From IMG/VR virus record IMGVR_UViG_3300035698_004778, positions 1 to 27,180 of that record: 27,180 bases of DNA; one strand, written 5' to 3'. Each line of letters starts with the position of its first letter. The stretch's first letter is position 1. Shown piece by piece: positions 5,557-13,393 of this stretch. Source of the stretch: a virus. The notes under the pieces are model-generated. The model searched no databases. It worked only from the letters and a program-made list of their open reading frames with translations, and was not told where the DNA came from. The translations under genes were made by a program, and so were the position numbers.

Positions 5557-6106
5557 AAAATCAGAGCCGACAACAAAGTCACAACAAATGAGAGGGAGAT
5601 GCATACTGGTCGAGAATAAGAAAAGGTTCAGAATAAATCACCCGGACCTCCTAGCCCTATTTCTAGAATTACATTGTAATCCAGGAGACAACATGACAAT
5701 CTGGTTCGAATCGAAAAAGCCGAAGAGATCAGAAATGCAAAACAATTACATGCACTTGTACTTCTCACTAATCGGTAGATCAAGTGGACACACAATGAAG
5801 CAAATCAAGAACTGGGCAAATCAAGAATTCTTATCGAAAGGAATAACCGAAGTATTCGGGATAGATGTACGAGAAGTTAAAAGTACAGCCGATCTAACCA
5901 GAGGAGAATTGTGCGAATATTTAATGCGCATCGAAGAAGAGACTGGGATACCAACTCCGAACAGTGAACCGTTCTTGAAACCACTAACTCACAAAGAATA
6001 CGATGAACTCACATTGAATCAACAGCGAGCGTATGGTATACTGAAATCCAGTATATTCATAGATGTAAAAGGGAAAGATAAAAGTAAATTATTAGAAAAT
6101 GCATAA
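5549..6106 (+). CDS. NinB-like recombination protein (putative)
   Basis: I take the ATG at 5549 (185 aa) rather than an upstream TTG at 5534, because the ATG overlaps the previous stop as ATGAGTAA. After a short polar N-terminus, strands around RGRCILVENKKRF and a KKPKRSEMQNNYMHLYFSLI helix resemble the 'RS-EQN-(K/Y)-W/Y' helix of lambda NinB. The C-terminal part has ELCEYLMRIEEETGIPTP, like the NinB helix ending in a GI motif. NinB (Orf) is a recombination mediator that helps load annealing proteins on SSB-coated DNA. Adjacency to a NinG-like gene and an SSB gene supports this. Similarity is partial, so the call is moderate. Confidence 0.5.
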   Translation: MSKKSEPTTKSQQMRGRCILVENKKRFRINHPDLLALFLELHCNPGDNMTIWFESKKPKRSEMQNNYMHLYFSLIGRSSGHTMKQIKNWANQEFLSKGITEVFGIDVREVKSTADLTRGELCEYLMRIEEETGIPTPNSEPFLKPLTHKEYDELTLNQQRAYGILKSSIFIDVKGKDKSKLLENA

Positions 6107-6110
6107 AACG

Positions 6111-6263
6111 ATGGAAACAAAAAAGAAAAAGAAAAAGAAAAACAAATCAGCAGTTGTAATGGGAAAGCTTGGCGGTAGAGCTAACTTCGAAAAACACGGA
6201 AGAGAAAAAATGGTCGAAAATGGACAGAAAGGAGCAGAGGCTCGGTGGGGTAAGAAAAAGTAA
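6111..6263 (+). CDS. Small basic protein with GGRA/RWG motif (50 aa)
   Basis: A 50-residue ORF runs from ATG 6111 to TAA 6261-6263. After a poly-Lys start (METKKKKKKKNK) it has MGKLGGRANFEKHGRE then QKGAEARWGKKK. The paired 'GGRA-x-KxGRE' and 'KGAEARWG' segments recall small phage and bacterial proteins with KGG-type repeats. The codons fit a real gene better than the alternative frame, which would make an N-terminal extension of the HNH gene. Leader AAAACGATG matches that of the gene at 6700. It is likely nucleic-acid-binding because it is very basic. Function unknown. Confidence 0.6.
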   Translation: METKKKKKKKNKSAVVMGKLGGRANFEKHGREKMVENGQKGAEARWGKKK

Positions 6264-6264
6264 G

Positions 6265-6693
6265 ATGATTAGAGTACCCTATTGGATAAATAAATATTAT
6301 TACGTGAGAAAGCATAGTGGATGGATAAGAGGTAAGCCTAATGAACGAGTAAAAGAACAACGACAAGAAGTCTTTAATATTGACCCTAAAATAAAACACG
6401 AACAGGTCGATGATATTGTCAGATATTTCAGAGACTACTATCGAGGAGCGCCATGGTTCGGATTATCAAAAAAGGACAGACTTAAATTGTTTAAAGAAAA
6501 AGATGGAATTTGTTGTCTGTGCGGATTACCAGTTGCACACGGACAGATGACCGTAGAACATAAAAAAGACCAAGTGGAATGTATTGTAGATGATGAAGAC
6601 CCACATGTCTGGGAGAACTACGATCTAGCACACGAAGAATGTAATAGCCAAAAACCGAACGCTTTCAGTGATGCTAAAAAGGATGTAATATAA
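6265..6693 (+). CDS. HNH endonuclease
   Basis: I start this at ATG 6265 (142 aa), directly after the preceding gene; an earlier ATG at 6169 would lie wholly inside that gene. Residues 1-60 are a basic tether (MIRVPYWINKYYYVRKHSGW). The HNH core follows: DGICCLCGLPV with Cys84 and Cys86 or Cys83, TVEHKKDQ with the catalytic His99, and YDLAHEECNSQK with His123, Cys126 and Asn127, completing the zinc-bound beta-beta-alpha-metal fold. Phage HNH proteins include homing nucleases and packaging partners. This one is about 3 kb before the terminase genes and may be a free-standing homing-type enzyme. Confidence 0.82.
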   Translation: MIRVPYWINKYYYVRKHSGWIRGKPNERVKEQRQEVFNIDPKIKHEQVDDIVRYFRDYYRGAPWFGLSKKDRLKLFKEKDGICCLCGLPVAHGQMTVEHKKDQVECIVDDEDPHVWENYDLAHEECNSQKPNAFSDAKKDVI

Positions 6694-6699
6694 AACGAT

Positions 6700-6903
6700 A
6701 TGCCAACAAAAACCATTAAGAATAACGTAGAGAAACTCCGAACAATAACTGTAGACGAATTTCTCGCATTAGAATTCAACTCTTTAAAAGACCCGAAGAG
6801 AAATGTTGTAAAGCTAAAAAATTCAATCAGAAAAAACGGATGGTCATTCCCCCTAGTCGGAAGTGATATAGGTGTAGAAAATTATCATCTTATCAATAAT
6901 TAA
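6700..6903 (+). CDS. Short ParB-like N-terminal module (67 aa), possibly truncated
   Basis: The protein contains EKLRTITVDEFLALEFNSL followed by VVKLKNSIRKNGWSFPL. This matches the start of ParB/Srx-like nuclease domains, where a helix 'KLKxSIxxNGFSFP' precedes a 'IIDGHQR' motif. Here the protein stops after about 16 more residues (GVENYHLINN) and the GHxR catalytic or ligand motif is absent. It is therefore either a degenerate remnant or a minimal module with another role. It starts 6 nt after the HNH gene and ends 6 nt before the KH gene. The assignment rests on one helix, so it is tentative. Confidence 0.5.
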   Translation: MPTKTIKNNVEKLRTITVDEFLALEFNSLKDPKRNVVKLKNSIRKNGWSFPLVGSDIGVENYHLINN

Positions 6904-6909
6904 AGAAAC

Positions 6910-7173
6910 ATGACAACAGAAGATTTAAGAGATTACATATCGTTTTTAATAAAACCAATTTTGCAATACCCAGATGAATTCACGATAGACATGACAGATG
7001 AAGATACTGGAGTACTGTACACAATATCAACGAACCAAAGTGACTTCGGTCGAATAATAGGAAAGTCGGGAGCTACAATATCAATGATCCGTGCAATTGT
7101 TAGAATAGTCGGAATAACAAACGAGATAGAAGTTGTATCAATAGAGCTTCCGGATGCAGATACAAAAAATTAA
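6910..7173 (+). CDS. KhpA-like KH-domain RNA-binding protein
   Basis: The 87-residue protein has the size and layout of bacterial KhpA (YlqC). The helix LRDYISFLIKPILQYPDEF is followed by a strand pair and the KH signature GRIIGKSGATISMIRAIVR (47-65), with the nucleic-acid-binding loop GKSG. A last strand (IEVVSIEL) follows. KhpA proteins bind RNA, often with KhpB, and influence mRNA or small-RNA function. No KhpB-like gene is visible, so the phage protein may dimerise with itself or with a host subunit. It precedes the GroEL-like gene by 17 nt and is probably in the same transcript. Confidence 0.8.
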   Translation: MTTEDLRDYISFLIKPILQYPDEFTIDMTDEDTGVLYTISTNQSDFGRIIGKSGATISMIRAIVRIVGITNEIEVVSIELPDADTKN

Positions 7174-7190
7174 CAAATAAAAAATAAATT

Positions 7191-8798
7191 ATGAATACAG
7201 AGGAAAATAAGAGAGTTATTGTTACAGGAAAAGAAGCAGACAATGTTAAAAGAAAAGCTACGGCATTCGTAGGGGATATAGTATCCTCAACACTTGGACC
7301 CGCAGGTCGCAACGCTCTACTCGACAGAGACAGGAGAGACAGACCGCCACTAGCGACAAATGATGGTAAATCAATCGCCGGAGAGATTAGAATGGAAAAC
7401 GAATGTGAGGACTTAGTCGTTCAATCATTCGTAGAAACAACACTTCGAGCAAGTGATGGCGCAGGAGATGGAACTACAACAGCAATCACAATCGGTAGAA
7501 AACTAATCGAAGACTCAATGGATGAAATAGGAGATTTAGAACTCGGTATGCTATCAGGCAACAAAAGCGTTATGGAAGTATCACGACAGATAGAATCTGA
7601 AAAGGATATTGTTGTGAGTGAACTAAAAGAAATGGCAGAACCTGTAGACACGTTAGAAAAACTGAAAGACGTAGCATTCTCATCAGTAGAGAATAAAGAA
7701 ATCGGAGATATTGTAGCCGAAGCAGTATTCGAAGTAGGAAAAGATGGATTCACGACTCAACAAGTCGGATATGATGGAGTGATAACACGAGAGACGGTCA
7801 AAGGAATGAAAATCTTCGCAAAATACGCAGCGCCATTCATGGCAACAAACCATAAGAAACAAGCCGTGTACTTAGATGTACCAATTATGGTATCAAACCT
7901 AACATTCCAAAACATCACAATAATGATGGGAATGTTTGAGGATATGACAAAGCAAGCTCCAGGAAAACACAACGCTATGGTTGTTATCGGTTCGAAGTTT
8001 GAATCAGAAGCTATTCAGCAAGTATATAACATTGTTAAAAATGCAGAAACCAAAGGAAACCCGCCTTTTAGAATTCTAATGGTAAAAGCTCCATCACTAA
8101 CAGATGAGGAACTGGAAGACGTAGCATCATATGTGGATGCACGATTCATAAACTCAGATACCAAAATCGGAATGAAGTCACAAGATGTGAAATATAACGA
8201 TCTAGGATTCGCAAAGAAGATGATTGTTGGAGAGGATGAAACTATTATCACAGGAGGTCGTGGAACAGAAACAAAGACAATCACAGAGGATGGAGAAGAA
8301 AGACTTGTATCGAGAGTAGAGTCACGAATTGAAGAAATCAAAGGAGCGCTAGAAACAGAAAAGGATGATGACTTCTTTAAAAAGAAAGTCAAAAAACGAC
8401 TCGGCATTATCTCAGGAGGTATTTCGGTAGTAACCGTAGGAGCTAAATCAGACACAGAACGTTCATATCTAATGCTCAAGGTAGAAAACGCAATCAACAG
8501 CTCAAAGCTCGCACTACAAGAGGGAGTGGTACGAGGAGGAGGTCTTGCACTAAAGAGCATTGCAGAAAAATACCCAGACATGCTAATCTCCGGAGCATTG
8601 AATGCGCCAAACGAATGGATCATTAAAAACGCAGGAGGGACTCTAGAGATAGGGGAGAACGTCATTGATCCGGTAAAGGTAACACGAACTGCCCTAGAGA
8701 GCGCAGTATCGGTAGCCAAGATTATTATCACAACTGACACAATCATCGCAGAGAAACAAGGGAGCATACTGGATGAGCTTAAAAACGTAATCGGCTAA
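7191..8798 (+). CDS. Phage-encoded GroEL-like chaperonin with Asn at the Asp398 position
   Basis: The 535-residue protein aligns by eye with GroEL along its full length. It has TLGPAGRN (34-41), ATNDGKSIA with Asp58 (GroEL Asp52), AGDGTTTA with Asp93 (Asp87), an apical domain about 185-370, EGVVRGGGLAL (444-454) for nucleotide binding, and DPVKVTRTAL (493-502). At VENAINSSK the residue equivalent to GroEL Asp398 is Asn433. Alanine at 398 in E. coli GroEL nearly abolishes ATP hydrolysis while still allowing ATP binding, so cycling here may be slow or altered. The C-terminal GGM tail is missing and no GroES gene lies in the window. Phage chaperonins are known (for example in giant Pseudomonas phages). 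It probably folds phage proteins in the cytoplasm. Confidence 0.93.
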   Translation: MNTEENKRVIVTGKEADNVKRKATAFVGDIVSSTLGPAGRNALLDRDRRDRPPLATNDGKSIAGEIRMENECEDLVVQSFVETTLRASDGAGDGTTTAITIGRKLIEDSMDEIGDLELGMLSGNKSVMEVSRQIESEKDIVVSELKEMAEPVDTLEKLKDVAFSSVENKEIGDIVAEAVFEVGKDGFTTQQVGYDGVITRETVKGMKIFAKYAAPFMATNHKKQAVYLDVPIMVSNLTFQNITIMMGMFEDMTKQAPGKHNAMVVIGSKFESEAIQQVYNIVKNAETKGNPPFRILMVKAPSLTDEELEDVASYVDARFINSDTKIGMKSQDVKYNDLGFAKKMIVGEDETIITGGRGTETKTITEDGEERLVSRVESRIEEIKGALETEKDDDFFKKKVKKRLGIISGGISVVTVGAKSDTERSYLMLKVENAINSSKLALQEGVVRGGGLALKSIAEKYPDMLISGALNAPNEWIIKNAGGTLEIGENVIDPVKVTRTALESAVSVAKIIITTDTIIAEKQGSILDELKNVIG

Positions 8799-8983
8799 TG
8801 AAAAGGATAATTACTGACAATAAAACACTCCACTACGACATGGGAGAGATGTCACTAACTCTTTCTATAGATCAAGACATCAAAAAGCTATGTGACATGA
8901 TTGAAATAATCAACATGGCAAAGGATGATGTGAGTAAAATATTGGTAGAAATGCAAACAGAATCAGAGTTAAACAAAAAATAA
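8798..8983 (+). CDS. Small protein of unknown function (61 aa) coupled to the chaperonin
   Basis: The ATG overlaps the chaperonin stop (TAATG), so translation is probably coupled. The 61 residues start with a short beta-like segment (RIITDNKTLHYDMGEMSLTL) followed by an amphipathic helix (SIDQDIKKLCDMIEIINMAK). It does not resemble GroES: it is too short and has no mobile-loop or barrel pattern. A helper for the chaperonin is conceivable from position alone. No family recognised. Confidence 0.65.
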   Translation: MKRIITDNKTLHYDMGEMSLTLSIDQDIKKLCDMIEIINMAKDDVSKILVEMQTESELNKK

Positions 8984-8992
8984 AGAAATAAA

Positions 8993-9196
8993 ATGACAGA
9001 TACAAAAAAGCAAAGAGCAATAGCAGTAAAGTCAAACAGAGGAATGGGAGCATCAAAGATACTAGGATACAGACCTCCACAAAAAAGGATTATGGTATAT
9101 AGTAAGGATAGTACAAAAAGTGCATTGGCATCAGATGGACAAAGAATCAACTGGTACAAGCTAGACAATAGAAGAGCGAGGAGGGCAAGAGTTTAA
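8993..9196 (+). CDS. Small basic protein of unknown function (67 aa)
   Basis: This 67-residue, strongly basic protein starts MTDTKKQRAIAVKSNRGMG and ends NRRARRARV, with a Tyr- and Lys-containing middle. It lies between the chaperonin operon and the small terminase, 9 nt after the previous stop. The basic charge suggests nucleic-acid contact. No motif or family is recognised. Confidence 0.6.
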   Translation: MTDTKKQRAIAVKSNRGMGASKILGYRPPQKRIMVYSKDSTKSALASDGQRINWYKLDNRRARRARV

Positions 9197-9216
9197 CAGA
9201 GAAAAAAAAGAGAATT

Positions 9217-9594
9217 ATGGCAGTTTCAAAAAATTCATTAAAAAACCTAAAGATTATTAAGAAAGGGGAACGTAAAAATCCTAATGGTAGACCGAAAGGA
9301 GCTTTGTCGTTAACTAACCAAGTGAAAGAGATACTGAGAGAAATTGCAGAGACGAAAGATAAGAATGGAAAGAAAATAAAAATGACAAAAGCTCAACTGC
9401 TCGGATTGAGTATTGTAAACAGAGCAATCAAAGGCAACGACAACATGTCCAAGTTAGTGTGGAACTACCTAGACGGAATGCCGAAGCAAGATGTCAAACT
9501 CGATGTAGAAGGCGTAACACCATACACAGATGATCAACTCAAAACAATCGCAAAGAGAGTCGCTGGCACTAGTAGCAAGCGCATCAAAAAATAG
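9217..9594 (+). CDS. Terminase small subunit-like DNA-binding protein
   Basis: The 125-residue protein begins with a basic stretch and the motif NPNGRPKGALSLTNQVKEIL, typical of the GRPKG-type proteins that precede phage large terminases. A helical segment with QLLGLSIVNRAIKGNDNMSK and WNYLDGMPKQDVKLDVEG follows, where 'DGMPKQ' is common in these proteins. The small subunit recognises the packaging start site and hands DNA to the large subunit. It overlaps the large terminase gene by 65 nt in another frame. AAGAGAA upstream is a weak Shine-Dalgarno-like sequence. Confidence 0.75.
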   Translation: MAVSKNSLKNLKIIKKGERKNPNGRPKGALSLTNQVKEILREIAETKDKNGKKIKMTKAQLLGLSIVNRAIKGNDNMSKLVWNYLDGMPKQDVKLDVEGVTPYTDDQLKTIAKRVAGTSSKRIKK

Positions 9595-10960
9595 TCTGGT
9601 AAACTTCCAGATAGCAACGAATCCAAAGTATGATCCTAACTGGCATCACGAACTGATAGCAAAAGAGCTTGAGCATGTTGAAGCGTATGGAGATAGAGAC
9701 TACAAGATACTTATTTTGTCTGTACCTCCTCGTCATGGAAAGAGTCAGCAAGCTACAATCGACTTCCCTGCATGGTATCTAGGAAAGAACCCAGACAAGG
9801 AAGTCATCACAGCATCATATTCAAGTGAATTGGCACAGGACTTCGGTACAAAGACACGTACAAAAATAGAAAGCGAACAGTATGAGATTATATTCCCAGA
9901 CGTTAAACTAAAAGCAGACGAACGTGCAAAGGCTAAATGGAAGACATCTAGCGGTGGAAGTTATATATCAGTTGGAGTTGGTGGACCGATAACTGGTAGA
10001 GGAGCAGACATAATGATTATTGATGATCCCGTGAAAAACCGAGAGGAAGCGAACTCGGAAGTATATCGGAGTAAGATATGGGAATGGTTCACATCAACAG
10101 CTTTCACACGATTAGAGCCAGGAGGAGTTGTAATTGTTATTTTAACTAGATGGCACGATGATGACTTAGCCGGAAGAATTATTGCGCACCCAGAACTGTC
10201 AAAGCGTATAAAGATAATGAACTTCCCTGCAATATCCGAGATAGAAGATACACACAGACATGCAGGTCAAGTATTGTGGCCGAAGAAATATCCAAAGGAA
10301 GCACTAGAGGAAATCAGGACAACACTCGGTCCATACGACTGGTCATCACTCTATCAACAGACTCCGATACTATCCGAGAACCAAGAGTTTAAGAATGCGT
10401 GGTTCAAACAAATAGGATTAGTGGAAGTGGAACGAATGAACACTCGGAAGTTTCTAACAGTTGATACTGCAATGAGTAAAAAAGCGCAGGCAGACTTCAC
10501 CGGATTTTGTGATAACTCAATCAATACCGAGAAGTTCTGGCACTTGAAAGCGTGGCAGGCAAAGATTGGACCAGAGGAGTTAGTCGATACCCTATTTACT
10601 CTACACAGAGAGAGACGATACGAAAAGATAGGGATAGAAAAGACAGCATACCTAGAGGGACTGAAACCTTTCCTAGACTCGGAGCAAAGAAAGCGTGGGA
10701 TATTCCTGCCAATAGTAGAGCTACATCACAACTCAACTGCAAAGGAAGTGAGGGTCAGAGCATTGACACCACGATACGCAAGTGGTTCGGTATTTCACGT
10801 AGACGGACATTGTACTGATCTAGAAAATCAGATGGTAAGGTTTCCGTTTGGTGTACACGATGACATAATAGATGCAGTTGCGTACCAAGAGCAAATCGTA
10901 GGAGATGACGAGGAGTTAATGGGAAAGGTTCAACAATTCAGACCGAAGATGTCCACATAG
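9530..10960 (+). CDS. Terminase large subunit
   Basis: The 476-residue packaging motor has an ATPase domain with Walker A VPPRHGKS (65-72), Walker B IMIIDD (161-166) and the coupling segment LTRWHDDD (205-212). It also has a C-terminal RNase H-like nuclease with LTVDTAMS (Asp312), IGIEKTAYLEG (Glu370) and HDDIIDAVAY (Asp444, Asp445, Asp448). All catalytic residues are present. It pumps DNA through the portal and cuts it. The ATG at 9530 overlaps the small subunit by 65 nt; no later in-frame ATG would keep the NPKYDPNWHHELIA segment that normally precedes the ATPase core, so I accept it. Confidence 0.95.
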   Translation: MINSKQSQRESLALVASASKNSLVNFQIATNPKYDPNWHHELIAKELEHVEAYGDRDYKILILSVPPRHGKSQQATIDFPAWYLGKNPDKEVITASYSSELAQDFGTKTRTKIESEQYEIIFPDVKLKADERAKAKWKTSSGGSYISVGVGGPITGRGADIMIIDDPVKNREEANSEVYRSKIWEWFTSTAFTRLEPGGVVIVILTRWHDDDLAGRIIAHPELSKRIKIMNFPAISEIEDTHRHAGQVLWPKKYPKEALEEIRTTLGPYDWSSLYQQTPILSENQEFKNAWFKQIGLVEVERMNTRKFLTVDTAMSKKAQADFTGFCDNSINTEKFWHLKAWQAKIGPEELVDTLFTLHRERRYEKIGIEKTAYLEGLKPFLDSEQRKRGIFLPIVELHHNSTAKEVRVRALTPRYASGSVFHVDGHCTDLENQMVRFPFGVHDDIIDAVAYQEQIVGDDEELMGKVQQFRPKMST

Positions 10961-10997
10961 CATTTTCAATACTTGACAGACATGCTACACTTGATGT

Positions 10998-11189
10998 ATG
11001 AGAGATACTACATTCGAAGAGCTAGAAGAGATTAACAAAAAATCTCCTATACATACAGATTTTATAAACGATGATATAATTGCTTTGCCTAAATTGAAGA
11101 GACAAGATAACTCTCAATACCCGACAGAAACAAAAGCCTTACAATATAAAAAACATGTTAGCCCACTACATAGAAAAAGCAACAAGTAA
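10998..11189 (+). CDS. Small protein of unknown function (63 aa) before the portal
   Basis: This 63-residue hydrophilic protein begins MRDTTFEELEEINKKSP and ends in a basic tail (YKKHVSPLHRKSNK). Its end overlaps the portal start by 35 nt in another frame. TTGACA occurs 25 nt upstream of its ATG, but no good -10 fits. Function unknown; the overlap suggests a virion-assembly gene or a coupled leader for portal translation. Confidence 0.55.
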   Translation: MRDTTFEELEEINKKSPIHTDFINDDIIALPKLKRQDNSQYPTETKALQYKKHVSPLHRKSNK

Positions 11190-13116
11190 AGAAAGGAGTA
11201 ACTATACTCCTCCAAAAGCTGTGAAAGAGATGACAGTATCTAATCAAAAAGATGCACAGCATGTTTATGATTTACAACAGAAACCTTTCAGAGAGTTTAA
11301 CGACATGTCCGTGCTAGATCGGCAGGATTTGATGCAAAAGACTTTTAATACATATGAGGAAGCGCCACCAAATGATCCAGACGAAAGTTGGAAGTGGAGA
11401 GGAGTAAATCCAACATCGAGAAACAAATCAATATCAATGGCAGCACACTTGATTTCATCAATGCTCTATCCTAATGCAATGGGACAAAATGAGTTAGATG
11501 AAGAGGACAAAGGAGCATCAGAAGTGATGTCATCGATGATCAAGTGGAATATAGACAACTCGGACTACGAAATGAGCATGCTCTTTGGTGTTGTAGCATC
11601 GTGTGTAAATCCCTGCGCATACATAGAACTGGAATATATAGAATCAATGCAGACAGTGCGTGAAGATCTAAAGAATGGAGATGTCAGTATCAAAGAGGTT
11701 ATAGATCAAATCACGACAGGTATTCAAGTCGAGAACGTTCCAATGGAAGAGGTAATGATTTCAAACTTCTATCAATTCCATCATCAGAAGCAACCTTTTA
11801 TTGTCCGAAGAAAACTAATTGATTTCCAAGAGTTTGAAAACAAGTACTCAGGACACAAAAATCTAAAGTTTGTGAAGCCAGGAGTGCAGGTAGTATTTAA
11901 TGCAGAAAATAACACATTTTATGAAGTTGAAGAAACAAGCAAGGATCATCTAGTGGAAGAGCTTACATTCAAGTCACGGACAAAAGACTTTGAGATTACA
12001 TATGTGAACGGAATATACTTCGGAAAAGATAACGTAGAAGCTAACAAAATGAAACACCGAAGATGTGTAATGGGTAAGTTTGGGGATAAAATGGAAGTGC
12101 CTGTCTACAGTGAAGCCAAATGGGGATATGAACCAATCGATGAAAAAAAGTTCTATTACTACAAATCACTTGTGGATAAGTTATGGCCAGAGCAAAGATT
12201 GCTTGATCGTATGTCACGACTAGATGTAGACACTTCAGTTATGGATGCATTACCTGCACTTATTACTACAGGAGCGCCAAAGGTAGACTCATCTGTTCAC
12301 TTTCCTGCAGCAGTTACAGCATTTCCAAAAGATGCAACTGTTATTCCACTTAACACAGGTCGAAACCTCAACTCTCTAAAAAACAAAATAATCGAAACAG
12401 AACAGACCATGAATAAAAGCTCACAAGATGATATTCGTGGAGGTTCTGCTCCACAAGGTCAACGAACTGCCTATGAGATAGCGAGAGTCGAACAGAATGC
12501 AATCATCAAGGAATTCGCCATTTTTGGGCGAATGGTGGGCAATGCTGTGGAACAGATAGGAGACTTGATGGTCGATTTGATTATCAAGTATCAAACTGTT
12601 GGAGAGGCAGAAGAAATCAGTATCGGAGCATACAGATTGACTGACAAAAACTACACTCTCCAAAATGAAACAATTGATGGTAGAAAGTTCACTAAGAAGA
12701 TAAGATTTACTGATGAAATGATGGGAAGAGACATGACAGAAGATGAAGTCATCGAAGATAGCTATAAAAAATTAGACGAATCAGAAAAAAGTGGTGTATA
12801 CTTATATGAGGCGAATCCCGTTCTTTTCGCAAACAGGAAATATACTATCAATATAGAACCAGATCAGATGATGCCTCGCCTTGAAGCATTCAAAGAAGAG
12901 AAGAATATCAGGGCAAGGAATTTGATGTTGTCTAGTCCCTATGCAAATATAGAAGAGGTGGATAGGGACTTCTTGTTCGATCCTTTGACAGAGGGTCAAA
13001 GTGATAAGTATATGAAGAAAGCGAATGAGCTGGGGATAACCGGGGCGCAGGATGGGTCGATACCGGCAGAAGATGATTTATTAAATAAAACACAACAAAA
13101 TGGCATACTTGAATAA
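11155..13116 (+). CDS. Portal protein
   Basis: At 653 residues this has the size of portals of short-tailed phages. It follows the terminase and precedes the scaffold and capsid genes. The N-terminus has the charged DMSVLDRQDLMQKTFN and RNKSISMAAHLISSMLYPN segments; the clip/stem region includes FYYYKSLVDKLWPEQRLLDR. Near residue 426 it has DIRGGSAPQGQRTAYEIARV, matching the portal motif 'GG-x-x-T-A-x-E-(I/V)' before the long crown-side helix. The dodecameric portal sits at one capsid vertex, passes DNA and holds the tail. The ATG at 11155 overlaps the previous gene; the next in-frame ATG would remove about 25 residues. Confidence 0.83.
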   Translation: MLAHYIEKATSKERSNYTPPKAVKEMTVSNQKDAQHVYDLQQKPFREFNDMSVLDRQDLMQKTFNTYEEAPPNDPDESWKWRGVNPTSRNKSISMAAHLISSMLYPNAMGQNELDEEDKGASEVMSSMIKWNIDNSDYEMSMLFGVVASCVNPCAYIELEYIESMQTVREDLKNGDVSIKEVIDQITTGIQVENVPMEEVMISNFYQFHHQKQPFIVRRKLIDFQEFENKYSGHKNLKFVKPGVQVVFNAENNTFYEVEETSKDHLVEELTFKSRTKDFEITYVNGIYFGKDNVEANKMKHRRCVMGKFGDKMEVPVYSEAKWGYEPIDEKKFYYYKSLVDKLWPEQRLLDRMSRLDVDTSVMDALPALITTGAPKVDSSVHFPAAVTAFPKDATVIPLNTGRNLNSLKNKIIETEQTMNKSSQDDIRGGSAPQGQRTAYEIARVEQNAIIKEFAIFGRMVGNAVEQIGDLMVDLIIKYQTVGEAEEISIGAYRLTDKNYTLQNETIDGRKFTKKIRFTDEMMGRDMTEDEVIEDSYKKLDESEKSGVYLYEANPVLFANRKYTINIEPDQMMPRLEAFKEEKNIRARNLMLSSPYANIEEVDRDFLFDPLTEGQSDKYMKKANELGITGAQDGSIPAEDDLLNKTQQNGILE

Positions 13117-13390
13117 AGATAAACTAAAAAGAGCAACTGATGCGGCAAACGGTACGAGAGTATTCGGAGCTGAATCAGTAGAAGCTCGTGCGCTTGCACT
13201 AGGTAAAGAGGCAGAATTAAAAGGGGAAAAACTAATTGACTTTATATACACGAAGTTTGGTGGAGCGAAGACAGAAGAGCTAGAAGAAAATGTAAGGAAA
13301 GGAAAAGAACTCGAAGTGGGTGTGATTGAAGAAGAAGTAAAGGGTACAGAGGTCGAACAAGTAGGAAAGAAAACAAAACCAAAGAAATAA
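13100..13390 (+). CDS. Protein of unknown function (96 aa) after the portal
   Basis: The start overlaps the portal end by 17 nt. The protein has an Ala-rich helical N-terminus (AYLNKDKLKRATDAANGTRV), a middle with EKLIDFIYTKFGGAKTEEL, and a disordered Glu/Val/Lys tail ending KKTKPKK. No family is recognised. The position between portal and scaffold suggests a head-assembly or minor virion role. Confidence 0.65.
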   Translation: MAYLNKDKLKRATDAANGTRVFGAESVEARALALGKEAELKGEKLIDFIYTKFGGAKTEELEENVRKGKELEVGVIEEEVKGTEVEQVGKKTKPKK

Positions 13391-13393
13391 ACC

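Noticed and set aside
6169-6264. N-terminal extension of the HNH gene back to 6169.
   Set aside because: This stretch is better read as the 50-aa basic protein in another frame (6111-6263), after which ATG 6265 follows at once.
8015-8767. Long antisense reading frame (250 codons) opposite the chaperonin gene.
   Set aside because: It mirrors the codon bias of the + strand gene, has a Ser/Ile/Phe-rich low-complexity product and no promoter.
10552-10818. Second + strand frame of 88 codons within the large terminase gene.
   Set aside because: It lies entirely inside the conserved nuclease-domain coding sequence and its Arg/Thr-rich product matches an out-of-frame reading.
10973-11002. TTGACA before the 63-aa gene as a late promoter.
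   Set aside because: The only -10 at workable spacing (TATGAG, 18 nt) overlaps the start codon, so a transcript from it would lack the start. A TACACT at 10986 has no matching -35.
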